A stretch of DNA of 64,000 nt from Streptomyces fungicidicus (GCF_003665435.1 NZ_CP023407.1:3658001-3722000); one strand, 5' to 3'; shown: positions 34,452 through 41,693, counted from the first letter of the stretch. Notes: generated by a model not told the origin, from the letters alone. A program made the numbers and translations.

Positions 34452-35431
34452 CTCAGGCAGCCGAGCCGAGCCCGACGCAGCACGCCGTCCTCGCCGTCCT
34501 GACTGGCCTGCCGCTCGCCGACGCAGCACAGCAGTACCGGATGGACCCCGTGGTCCTCTCCGACGCGGTCGCGGTCTACGACCAGGCCGGCCGGGAAGCG
34601 CTGGCCTGCCACGCGGCCACCACCGACTGGTGGCAGACGTACCTCCACTTCACCGACTGGCCGAACGCCGACACCACCTTCATCACGCACGTCCTGCCCA
34701 TCCTGCGCGAAGCGGAGACCGCTGGCGCGATCGACGGTTGGTGGTACACCAGAAAGCACCCCTGCTGGCGTCTGCGCCTCCGGGTCCAGCCTGCGGGCGG
34801 CGCCAAGCTGGCAGTCGGGGACGGCTTCGACCGCCTAGTCTCCGACGGGCACCTTCAGCGCTGGTGGCCCGGTATCTACGAGCCTGAGACGCCAGCGTTC
34901 GGCGGGAAGACCAGCATGACGGCTGCGCACGCCCTGTTCGTCACCGACAGCCGACAGATCCAGGAGTTGTGCCAGCGCGACGATCTCACCGTCGGGCCCA
35001 GGGAGCTGTCCGTCCTGCTGTGCACGATCATGATGCGCGCCGCCCGGTTGGAGTGGTACGAGCAGGGCGATGTCTGGGACCGCGTCATCACGACGGAACA
35101 CCGCTCGGCCATCAGCGACGTTCCGCCGGACCGTCTCAACGCCCGAGCCCGCGAGATCCGTCCTCTCCTTCTCGCCGACAGCGACGTCCTGCTTCGCTTC
35201 GACGGCCCGCTGGAGCCCGTCGCCGAGTGGGCTGGCGCGTTCCGCAGCGCCGGCCAAGCACTCGCCCACGGCGTCCAGGACGGGTCACTGGATCGCGGGC
35301 TGCGACAGGTGCTCAGCTATCACATGATCTTCCACTGGAACCGGCTCGGGTTGTCCATGCGAGGGCAGAGCATCCTGGCCTGGGCGGCCAGGACAGCGAT
35401 CCTGCACGGCGATGGGCACAAGGGAGGCTGA
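34433..35431 (+). CDS. Thiopeptide-type bacteriocin biosynthesis (SpaB_C-like) protein
   Basis: 332 residues from the ATG at 34433; an in-frame ATG 9 bp earlier is possible. After a short N-terminal helical region the SpaB_C-like domain starts at WWQTYLHFTDWPNADTTFITHVLPIL and continues with WRLRLRVQPAGG and a C-terminal FHWNRLGLSMRGQSILAWAAR. Stand-alone versions accompany FxLD systems beside a full-length LanB. The job may be extra elimination or a recognition role. No transporter or leader peptidase gene follows, so export and maturation must rely on host genes. Confidence 0.82.
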   Translation: MSFDQLTQAAEPSPTQHAVLAVLTGLPLADAAQQYRMDPVVLSDAVAVYDQAGREALACHAATTDWWQTYLHFTDWPNADTTFITHVLPILREAETAGAIDGWWYTRKHPCWRLRLRVQPAGGAKLAVGDGFDRLVSDGHLQRWWPGIYEPETPAFGGKTSMTAAHALFVTDSRQIQELCQRDDLTVGPRELSVLLCTIMMRAARLEWYEQGDVWDRVITTEHRSAISDVPPDRLNARAREIRPLLLADSDVLLRFDGPLEPVAEWAGAFRSAGQALAHGVQDGSLDRGLRQVLSYHMIFHWNRLGLSMRGQSILAWAARTAILHGDGHKGG

Positions 35432-35485
35432 CACGCATGGCGATGATGCCTTTCCCAGGTTCGTCGAAGCGGTCAATTCACTACC

Positions 35486-36349
35486 TCAACGGTAGAGCAG
35501 CCAGGCTCCTATACCCATCCCCGCAAGCAGCAAGGGTCCATAAACAGGAGCAACCGCCCACGATCTAATATCGGGCCAATCGGGCCAATAGTTGACTCTG
35601 GAACCCGCTGGCGATGCCAGAGCAGGATTCAAGGAGAATGCAGGAATTGAACGACCGGCCGCCACCTCGTCATAGAGCTTTCGAAAGGCACGCTCCTGCT
35701 TTAGATAATTAGCATCAAGGACACCAAAGACAAGTACCGCCAAAAGGCCGAGAAGCGCCACGAAAATCGAACTCTTCGTGATCGCGTATCCGTAAGTCGC
35801 GGTTACAATCGGAAGCAGCCACGCCTTCGAGGATGACGACGCCTGCGACATGCGCGTAATTATCGCTTGGATAAATGCCAAGTGCTGCCGACGATCCTCT
35901 GGCCCAACCACGCTCACTTCGTTGAAAAGCGCAGACTGAATCGCGGCGAGAGTCTGACTTTGGGCTTGACCATCTTCGGCCGCACCCGCGGGCCATCTAA
36001 GCACCATGCGATCCCCCGACCATCGGGGCACGAGGTGAAAATGCACGTGAGGTACGGTTTGAGTGGCGGCTGCCCCAGTCGACTGAATCACGTTCAAACC
36101 ATCCGGAGCTAGGGCCGAGCGGATCGCATGTGCTGCCCTGAGGAGCGCTTCACCCAAATCACGGCCCTCAACAGCGTTGAGATCTGTCAGGTCTGAAACA
36201 TGACGGTTCGGCACTACCAAAGTGTGGCCGCGAGTGGCTTGTTCCAATGGAAAGAATGCGGTGACCTCTTGGGTGCGATACACCAGCCTCGCACTGGAGT
36301 CGCCCCCTGCAACAATCACGCAAAAGGGGCATGCAGATTGATCTACCAT
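35486..36349 (-). CDS. HIT-domain protein fused to membrane segments (candidate Thoeris-like effector)
   Basis: 287 residues. The N-terminal HIT fold has CPFC at 7-10, RGHTLVVPNRHV at 40-51 and the histidine triad VPHVHFHLVP with H101, H103 and H105 intact, so nucleotide hydrolysis or binding is expected. The C-terminal half is membrane-bound: AWLLPIVTATYGYAI and FVALLGLLAVLVFGVLDA (about 177-213), then YLKQERAFRKLYDEV on the cytosolic side, and a last segment at 263-285. The second half recalls SLATT-like pore modules, not proven. The start codon overlaps the end of the TIR gene (ATGGTAG). The DNA is clearly more AT-rich than its neighbours. Confidence 0.8.
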   Translation of the reverse strand: MVDQSACPFCVIVAGGDSSARLVYRTQEVTAFFPLEQATRGHTLVVPNRHVSDLTDLNAVEGRDLGEALLRAAHAIRSALAPDGLNVIQSTGAAATQTVPHVHFHLVPRWSGDRMVLRWPAGAAEDGQAQSQTLAAIQSALFNEVSVVGPEDRRQHLAFIQAIITRMSQASSSSKAWLLPIVTATYGYAITKSSIFVALLGLLAVLVFGVLDANYLKQERAFRKLYDEVAAGRSIPAFSLNPALASPAGSRVNYWPDWPDIRSWAVAPVYGPLLLAGMGIGAWLLYR

Positions 36350-36831
36350 GACCGCCTAATCACCCCCTGCTCCGACCAAGACTCCAAGTTGTCACGCAGT
36401 TTGTTATAGGTCGCCTTACTGTCGGTCTTTCCCGACCAATCCTGCATCGCGGGATCAAATACCGGCACTACCCCTGCACCAATAGCCTTGGCAAATGGGT
36501 CGGAACCCGCACTATCAACGCTCCCCAGTGCCGAGAGTCCATGGATTCGGATCCCTAGCAGCGGCTTCTTGTCAGCCCATGCCTTCTTAATCTCATACAT
36601 GACCCAGGGTCGACTTGCCGTGCACTTTCCGATCAAGACGATGACGGCCTTCTTGTACGCCATCTGCTTGTGAATCCAATTCTTGATTGCCTCGTCTCCA
36701 CGCCTACGCACCTGCTCCCAGTCCTGAGAGTTCAACAGTGGCTGCGCTTCGAGCGCGTTAATATTGCGAACCAACTGGACGCGGTGGACATCTTGTTCGT
36801 AGTGGAAGCTGTAGAAGACTGTCTTGGCCAT
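36343..36831 (-). CDS. ThsB-like TIR-domain protein
   Basis: 162 residues from the ATG at 36829-36831. The whole protein is one TIR-like domain of the Thoeris ThsB (DUF1863) kind: FYSFHYEQDVHRVQLVRN at 6-23, NWIHKQMAYKKAVIVLIG at 51-68, and SRPWVMYEIKKAW with E80 in the position of the NADase glutamate. ThsB proteins answer phage infection by making NAD-derived signals that open an effector. Here the only coupled partner is the HIT-membrane protein translated from the same message (7-bp overlap). No ThsA (SIR2 or Macro) is present. Confidence 0.78.
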   Translation of the reverse strand: MAKTVFYSFHYEQDVHRVQLVRNINALEAQPLLNSQDWEQVRRRGDEAIKNWIHKQMAYKKAVIVLIGKCTASRPWVMYEIKKAWADKKPLLGIRIHGLSALGSVDSAGSDPFAKAIGAGVVPVFDPAMQDWSGKTDSKATYNKLRDNLESWSEQGVIRRSW

Positions 36832-37228
36832 GGAAACGTCAATCGAGAGTGCCGATGCGAACGACTGCGACTCTAGCTGCGACCTCCGACAACTTGTACG
36901 AGAACGCAAGAAGTCATGCCCTTGTGGGCGAGGTGGTCACGCAAGGCAGCTCTGACGCGGATCGCAACCGCAAGCAGCCGGGCCACCTCCGTCAGCGCCA
37001 TGGCCCAGAAGTCCAGCACGCGGATCCGGGGCGCCCCCAGGTGCGTGGTCAAGGGTCGCCGACCGCGGCGGGCAGAGCATCACAGTGTGTCCCCCCTCGA
37101 AGATCATCCACCCTGGCCGCAGCCGACTGCGTGCATTGACGTCCTGACCTCCGCGATTCTGAGTGATCAGAAGCATGACCCAGCCACCACCCTGACAGAA
37201 GGAACGGACGAGGAGGAGCTACACCGCC
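36832..37228. other. 397-bp gap between the divergent TIR genes
   Basis: No gene is supported here. It must hold outward promoters for the ThsB-like gene (minus) and the TIR-TM gene (plus, preceded by GAGGAGGAG). On the minus strand 36873-37001 reads 42 codons beginning MALTEVARLLAVAIRVRAAL with ordinary streptomycete codon use; it may be the tail of an older gene broken by insertion of the AT-rich TIR/HIT cassette. Sequence composition switches from AT-rich to GC-rich at about 36,900. Confidence 0.4.
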
Positions 37229-38683
37229 ATGGGGGGCGTCTTCATCAACTACCGCAGGAGTCCGCGTGCCACAGATGCGGTGCACCGGCTGCGTGATCGG
37301 CTCAGCCGTCACTTCGGTGACGCACAAGTCTTCCTCGACACGTCGTCGATGCTGCCGGGTAACCGCTACCCAGACGACCTCAGAGGCCGAGTGCATGACT
37401 GCGAGGTTCTGCTCGTCACCATTTCGGAAGGCTGGTTGGAGGCGCGGGACCCGTCGGGCGCGCGATCCCTCGACCGCGCGGGCGACTGGGTGCGGCACGA
37501 GATCGAACTGGCGCTTGCCGCTGGGAAGACCGTGATCCCCCTGCTCCTTGACGCCGTAGAGCCACCGTCGCCCGAGTTGCTTCCCGCGTCGATCCGCGAT
37601 CTCTCCCTTCGCCAGGCACATCGGATCCCCGCAGATGGCTGGGACGCGGCCGTTGAGGAGCTGATCGCCACGCTGGAGACCCTGGTGGCACCGGAGTGGG
37701 TGCCAGCAGTCCTGTCTGAAGTACGGCCGCCACGACGGCCCGGCCGACTGCTCGGCTGGGCCACCGGTCTCCTCGCCGCCGCACTCTGCGTTCTCGTGCC
37801 GTGGGCAGCAACGGCGACCGGGTCGCCTCCAGAGCCGGGCGACGACCCGGTCGCTCTGCTGCTGGCCCTGGCGTCCCTTGGGCTGATGGGCTTCGTTCTA
37901 ATCGCTGTACTGCTGTCCTGCGGCCTCATGCGCCGCCCCGTTCAGGCGTGGGAACGTGACCTGCAGGACGCCACGCAGGAGAACTACCTTCGGGCAACCT
38001 ATCCGGTGCCGGCCTTTCTCCTGCTGTTCGCAATAGTGCTCGTGATTCAAGTGTGGGGGCGGAGTCCCGGCTTCGCCGTCGTACTGATGCTGGGCATGTG
38101 TACCGCCGTCGGCCCGATGGCCGCCCGTTTCGTGCGCTCCCTCAAGGACGACCGCGAACGGTGGGTGCAGTGGCCGGAGGCGATGCCCTCGGCAGCCCCG
38201 ATGGCGGTGGTACGGCGGGAGATCGCTCGGCTTGACGTGCGTACACAAGAGTGGGGCGCGCCTATCCGGCGAGAGCAGCGGGACCGAGCACGGTTCGCGC
38301 TCGAAGAACTGGCAGGGGCGGTGGCGGCTCAGGGGCGGGCGGCGGAACGTGGGCGGTTGCGATGGCTGTGTGAGGCGCAGCCCTGGATCTTCAGCGGGTA
38401 CTTCCTGTGGTTGGCGCTCACCGTCGCCCTCACGCTCGCCTGGACTTTGCCCCTCGGAGTCGAAGGCGGGGGTGGGCCGCGGCTCTACGCGGCACCCGTG
38501 GCCACTGGGGTCGTGGGGCTCTTGCTGGCCTGGACGACCATGGAGTGCGCTTACCGCTACCAGCGGTGGCAGAGTCGGATGTTTCACGCGGAGGCGGTGC
38601 GACGGCTCGCTCTGATAGGGGCGCGGGTCGACACGCTCAGTTTCCCGTCGCGTACGCGGCTGACGACAGCGACGGAACGCTAG
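37229..38683 (+). CDS. TIR-domain protein with six membrane segments
   Basis: 484 residues. A TIR_2-type domain covers 1-150: GGVFINYRR at the start, AQVFLDTSSMLPG, EVLLVTISEGWL, and DWVRHEIELALAAGK with candidate catalytic E91. Six hydrophobic segments follow, for example WATGLLAAALCVLVPWAA, LLLALASLGLMGFVLIAVLL, FLLLFAIVLVIQVWG and FLWLALTVALTLAWTLPLG, with a basic cytosolic stretch between the fourth and fifth. The RBS is AGGAGG. TIR plus membrane domain in one chain suggests a self-contained NAD-depleting or depolarising defence protein. It is convergent with the next TIR gene. Confidence 0.8.
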   Translation: MGGVFINYRRSPRATDAVHRLRDRLSRHFGDAQVFLDTSSMLPGNRYPDDLRGRVHDCEVLLVTISEGWLEARDPSGARSLDRAGDWVRHEIELALAAGKTVIPLLLDAVEPPSPELLPASIRDLSLRQAHRIPADGWDAAVEELIATLETLVAPEWVPAVLSEVRPPRRPGRLLGWATGLLAAALCVLVPWAATATGSPPEPGDDPVALLLALASLGLMGFVLIAVLLSCGLMRRPVQAWERDLQDATQENYLRATYPVPAFLLLFAIVLVIQVWGRSPGFAVVLMLGMCTAVGPMAARFVRSLKDDRERWVQWPEAMPSAAPMAVVRREIARLDVRTQEWGAPIRREQRDRARFALEELAGAVAAQGRAAERGRLRWLCEAQPWIFSGYFLWLALTVALTLAWTLPLGVEGGGGPRLYAAPVATGVVGLLLAWTTMECAYRYQRWQSRMFHAEAVRRLALIGARVDTLSFPSRTRLTTATER

Positions 38684-38710
38684 GCGGGACGGGTGAAGCG
38701 GCACAGGGCC

Positions 38711-38769
38711 TGAGCTTGACTATTAACCCCACCAAGATCGTTTCTTGGTGGGGTTAATAGTCAAGCTCA
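38711..38769. terminator. 27-bp perfect stem, bidirectional terminator
   Basis: The 27 bases from 38711 pair perfectly with 38743-38769 around a 5-base loop. The stem is AT-rich on its outer half and unusually long for this genome. It lies between convergent TIR genes, and the TGA of the minus-strand one (38767-38769) is part of the stem. Confidence 0.85.
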
Positions 38770-39309
38770 GTTCGCCGCGAGCTGGTCGTCCTCAACGGCC
38801 ACCAGCTCTGCGATCTTGATGGCAACTACTGCCATCGAATCCTCAGCCGTGTCCAACCCGTTTCGGGATGCAAGTAGGGGGCTGACGTCCCGGAGTTCGC
38901 TGTAGGTCGTCTCGTGTATGACGGGGAGCAGCAGGTCACGTGCAAGGAGCTCCGAGAGCTCCTTGTCAGAGACGCCACCGCGCTTGAGGCGTGTCAGTAG
39001 CGCAGGGGTGACCAGAACGAGACCCGTACGCGACCTCGCCAGCCCTCTGTCGATTTCCCGCATGAACGGCAGGCCGAGCGCGATGTCCTTCTCGCTCAAC
39101 CAGACCGACACGCCCTCTGCTTCCAGCAGGTCGCACAACTCCGTGGCAGCACCGCGCCGGTCATCCCACGCGTGGCAGAGGAAGACATCGCGAAGGTCAG
39201 GCTGTTGACGCGCGCGCAACACGGCGGCGTCGCGAACAGGAGCCAGACCCTTCACCTCGCCAGGCGTGTAGATCACGGAGGAGGTGCTCGGTGACCAAGG
39301 CGCCCGCAT
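38767..39309 (-). CDS. Soluble TIR-domain protein
   Basis: 180 residues. The TIR core is DVFLCHAWDDRRGAATELCDL at 41-61, VSVWLSEKDIALGLPFMREI, TGLVLVTPALL and a DKELSELLARDLLLPVIHETT stretch where E117 is the likely catalytic glutamate. Relatives I recall have a longer Cys/Ser-rich N-terminus; here in-frame sequence upstream of the ATG still reads TNCGGGATSSGSSSSGK without a start codon, so the gene may be 5'-truncated by the neighbouring relE insertion. No membrane segment or partner domain is seen. Confidence 0.75.
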   Translation of the reverse strand: MRAPWSPSTSSVIYTPGEVKGLAPVRDAAVLRARQQPDLRDVFLCHAWDDRRGAATELCDLLEAEGVSVWLSEKDIALGLPFMREIDRGLARSRTGLVLVTPALLTRLKRGGVSDKELSELLARDLLLPVIHETTYSELRDVSPLLASRNGLDTAEDSMAVVAIKIAELVAVEDDQLAAN

Positions 39310-39370
39310 TTTGCCGCTACTGGAGCTGCCGCTACTGGTCGCACCGCCCCCGCAATTCGTGTGACTACTG

Positions 39371-39685
39371 TTAGGTGGCGTTATCGCAAGGAAAAGACGG
39401 CTGAGTACAGTTCAGCCCGTTTGGGTCGCCAACGTTACCAATGGCCAAGGTCCACGCGACCAGTTGTCCGTCCTCGACGGTGTAGACGACCTGGTAGTCG
39501 CCAATCCTCAGCCGCCAACGGGTGCTTTGCCCCTGGAGGGCCTTGATGTCGAACGCCGCGACATCCCCGACGTCCATCGCCTTCTGGAGTTCGGCGATGC
39601 GGTACAGAATCCGCAGGGCGTCCGGGCGCTCAACCTTGAGCATGTCCCGCTGGGCATGCGGCGTGAAACGAGTGACGTAGCCCAT
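39371..39685 (-). CDS. RelE/ParE-family toxin
   Basis: 104 residues. RelE fold elements are FTPHAQRDMLKVERPDALRI, KALQGQSTRWRLRIGDYQVVYTV and LVAWTLAIGNVGD. RelE toxins cut mRNA at the ribosome. The C-terminal 18 residues (PNGLNCTQPSFPCDNAT) are not typical of the family and may come from a recombination. An upstream small frame ends 6 bp before the ATG, the usual antitoxin position. Confidence 0.8.
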   Translation of the reverse strand: MGYVTRFTPHAQRDMLKVERPDALRILYRIAELQKAMDVGDVAAFDIKALQGQSTRWRLRIGDYQVVYTVEDGQLVAWTLAIGNVGDPNGLNCTQPSFPCDNAT

Positions 39686-39691
39686 GGCCGA

Positions 39692-39895
39692 TCAGCCTTG
39701 GCCGGCACGGAGCGGGGCAGCCATCTCTTCGAGAGAGACCGACCGCTCAACGCCTTCGGACTCCGCTTCGTCGGCCAGCTCGATCAAGGGATCACCGGGG
39801 TTGCAGTTCGGGTTGCATTCACCCCCATTCAGCACCGTCCGCTCCCTGGCGATCGCAGCGACCGGCCGCAGGTCAGGACGGTGGCGGACGACCAT
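39692..39895 (-). CDS. Possible antitoxin of RelE, altered N-terminus
   Basis: 67 codons from the ATG at 39893-39895. The C-terminal third, PLIELADEAESEGVERSVSL followed by EEMAAPLRAG, looks like a RelE-neutralising antitoxin tail. The N-terminal part is arginine-rich and is encoded across the element's right-end arm sites (reading ECNPNCNPG). I see no clear DNA-binding fold, so the original N-terminus may have been lost at the element end. Its stop lies 6 bp before relE. Confidence 0.35.
   Translation of the reverse strand: MVVRHRPDLRPVAAIARERTVLNGGECNPNCNPGDPLIELADEAESEGVERSVSLEEMAAPLRAGQG
39798..39821. repeat. Tandem 12-bp arm-type site, right end
   Basis: GGGTTGCAGTTC followed by GGGTTGCATTCA, about 93 bp inside the right att core. 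It has the same unit and same orientation as at 20793-20816. Confidence 0.55.
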
Positions 39896-39914
39896 GAATC
39901 GCCGGACGAACAGT

Positions 39915-40002
39915 TGGAAAGCGTGTTGGGGGCAACCCCTCACGAGTTCGAATCTCGTATCCTCCGCCAGTGCCTCACCGGGCACGATGTCGAAGGGCCC
40001 CC
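39915..40002 (+). repeat. attR, 88-bp direct repeat
   Basis: Exact copy of 20675-20762. It is a promoterless 3' fragment of tRNA-Ser(GGA) with its CCA and half terminator. It marks the right end of element 1. Confidence 0.95.
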
Positions 40003-40024
40003 TGGAAACAGGGGGCCCTTCGAC
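39991..40024 (+). terminator. Ancestral chromosomal tRNA-Ser terminator
   Basis: TCGAAGGGCCCCCTG pairs with CAGGGGGCCCTTCGA around GAAA. The left 12 bases are shared with attL; the rest is chromosome. Confidence 0.8.
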
Positions 40025-40180
40025 GTATCCCGGACCGCGACTCGATCGGCGCGTTGACCGGACGGGGCAACGATCGGGCCGGTTCGGCAGTCGTAGGGGG
40101 TGACACACGTCGGTCTCCCGCGATCGCCGCCAACGGCCCGCGCGGTGTGGTCGGTAGGCCTGTCATCCCTGGGAGGACCA

Positions 40181-41050
40181 ATGAGCCGCTTCGCCGCACC
40201 ACCCGGCACCGGACAAGGAGGCGGGCGCGACACGGCCCCGTCCGTCGCCGCCGCACGCGCCGTACGGCGCAGGCCCGTCGGCCGCGCCACGAGCCGCGGG
40301 GTCGTGGTGGGGGCCGTCGCCGTCCTGCTGGCGGGGGCCGGCACCTCGGTCGGGGCCGCGGCCGGAACCGCGTCCGGCGACCCGGTGGTCAGCGGCGCCA
40401 CCGTCAACTCCGGACGCGACGTCATCGTGGGCATCACGCACGACGTGCGGTTCTCGGTGACGGTCACCGGGTCGGACGACTCCGGTCTGTCCTTCGCCGA
40501 CGTGGATCTGAAGGGGCCGCACGGCGGTTTCTACACGACCGACGCGTACTGCGAGACCCCGACGGCATGCACGACGGGGTTCACCGTCAACGCTCACCCG
40601 GCTCCGGGCAGCGACGACTGGGTGGACCTGGCCAACGCCAACGCGGGGACATGGTCGGTCGACGCCCTGGTCGACGCCGGCGACGGCGATTCCCGCTTCG
40701 CCCCCGGCGTGGGGTCCTTCGGCCTCAAACGTGCCGCGCGGCTCACGGTCGACGCCTCACCGGAACCGGTGGCCAAGGGCGCGCGCCTCACCGTCACCGG
40801 CAAGCTCGTGCGGGCCAACTGGGACACCTACCGGTACGCGGGATACGTGGGCCAGGCCGTGAAGCTGCAGTTCCGCCCGAAGAACAGCAGCACCTACACC
40901 ACGGTGGCCATGGTGAACACCAACAGCACCGGCAACCTTCGCACCACGGTCAAGGCGGTCAAGGACGGCTACTGGCGGTGGAACTTCACCGGCACCGCGA
41001 CGACCGGCCCGGCCAAGGCCGCCGGCGACTACGTCGACGTGCGTCCCTGA
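40181..41050 (+). CDS. Secreted Ig-like protein of unknown function
   Basis: 289 residues from the ATG at 40181 with GGGAGG 5 bp upstream. An N-terminal basic region and hydrophobic core (GVVVGAVAVLLAGAGTSVGA) form a signal peptide, probably cleaved after AAA. The mature part has two beta-sandwich-like sections: SGATVNSGRDVIVGITHDVRF onward with a CETPTACTTG loop, and a C-terminal ARLTVTGKLVRANWDTYRYA domain ending GYWRWNFTGTATTGPAKAAG. The latter is common in streptomycete exported proteins. No enzyme motif is seen. It is the first chromosomal gene right of element 1. Confidence 0.75.
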   Translation: MSRFAAPPGTGQGGGRDTAPSVAAARAVRRRPVGRATSRGVVVGAVAVLLAGAGTSVGAAAGTASGDPVVSGATVNSGRDVIVGITHDVRFSVTVTGSDDSGLSFADVDLKGPHGGFYTTDAYCETPTACTTGFTVNAHPAPGSDDWVDLANANAGTWSVDALVDAGDGDSRFAPGVGSFGLKRAARLTVDASPEPVAKGARLTVTGKLVRANWDTYRYAGYVGQAVKLQFRPKNSSTYTTVAMVNTNSTGNLRTTVKAVKDGYWRWNFTGTATTGPAKAAGDYVDVRP

Positions 41051-41074
41051 TCCCGTCTCCGGGCGGGTCCGCCC

Positions 41075-41662
41075 TCACAGGCCCGGGGCGTCGGATCCGT
41101 TGAGGGCCCACAGCGCGCCGGAGTACCAGAGCAGGCCGATGGCCACGAAGAGGGCGCTTCCGGCGGCCGGGAGCGTCCAGCCGGGGAGCCGGCGGCTGCG
41201 CACCACCAGCACCTTGGCGACGAACGCCCCGTAGAGCGCGCAGCCCGCGACCGAGTGCAGCTGGACACGGGCGCTGGTGGTCTCGACGCCGTACGTGCGG
41301 ACGCAGTGGAAGGCGATGGGCACCGACAGCAGGAAGGCGACCCACCCGACCACGCGGTGGGCGACGCGGACCGCGCGGGGCGCGGCCGCGACGCGCGGGA
41401 GCCGCCCGTACATCCACAGGGCCAGGCCCAGCTGGACGAGCGCCAGGCCGAACAGGGCGCTGCCCATGCGGGCCTTGAGGGTGACCGCGTCGGCGCCCCG
41501 GGCGCCGAACAGGTCCGTCGTGTACTGGGGCGTGTGGTTCCGGCCGATCACCCAGATCGCCACCGCCACGCCCGCCGACAGGGCGGCGATCAGCACCAGC
41601 AGTGCGCCCGCCCGCGCGAGAGAGGGCCGCCCGGGGGCGGCGTGGCGTGGAGGTGTCGTCAC
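41075..41662 (-). CDS. DUF6529-family membrane protein
   Basis: 195 residues with five hydrophobic segments (for example AGALLVLIAALSAGVAVAIW, ALFGLALVQLGLALWMY, VGWVAFLLSVPIAFHCV, AGCALYGAFVAKVLVV and AGSALFVAIGLLWYSGAL). Histidines in VAHRVVGW, IAFHCVR and QLHSVAG are spaced as in cytochrome b561-like haem membrane proteins. I recognise the family as DUF6529. It lies just downstream of a lipoprotein with which such genes are regularly paired, hinting at a membrane redox role; this is inference. Confidence 0.7.
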   Translation of the reverse strand: MTTPPRHAAPGRPSLARAGALLVLIAALSAGVAVAIWVIGRNHTPQYTTDLFGARGADAVTLKARMGSALFGLALVQLGLALWMYGRLPRVAAAPRAVRVAHRVVGWVAFLLSVPIAFHCVRTYGVETTSARVQLHSVAGCALYGAFVAKVLVVRSRRLPGWTLPAAGSALFVAIGLLWYSGALWALNGSDAPGL

Positions 41663-41693
41663 GTCGGCCGTCCCGTCCCGTGGTCGTCGCCGG

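Larger units (their letters stand above)
20675..40002. mobile_element. Integrative mobilizable element in tRNA-Ser(GGA), 19.24 kb
   Basis: Bounded by 88-bp identical direct repeats (20675-20762 and 39915-40002), the left one completing tRNA-Ser. Contents in order are an HNH nuclease gene, broken tyrosine integrase, MobC and relaxase, GNAT, an XRE regulator, an FxLD lanthipeptide cluster, HIT-TM/TIR genes, two more TIR proteins and RelE. No replication initiator, FtsK-like TraB or type IV secretion gene is present, so it could only be mobilized by another element. The integrase defect suggests it now needs an integrase in trans or is fixed. Confidence 0.9.
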
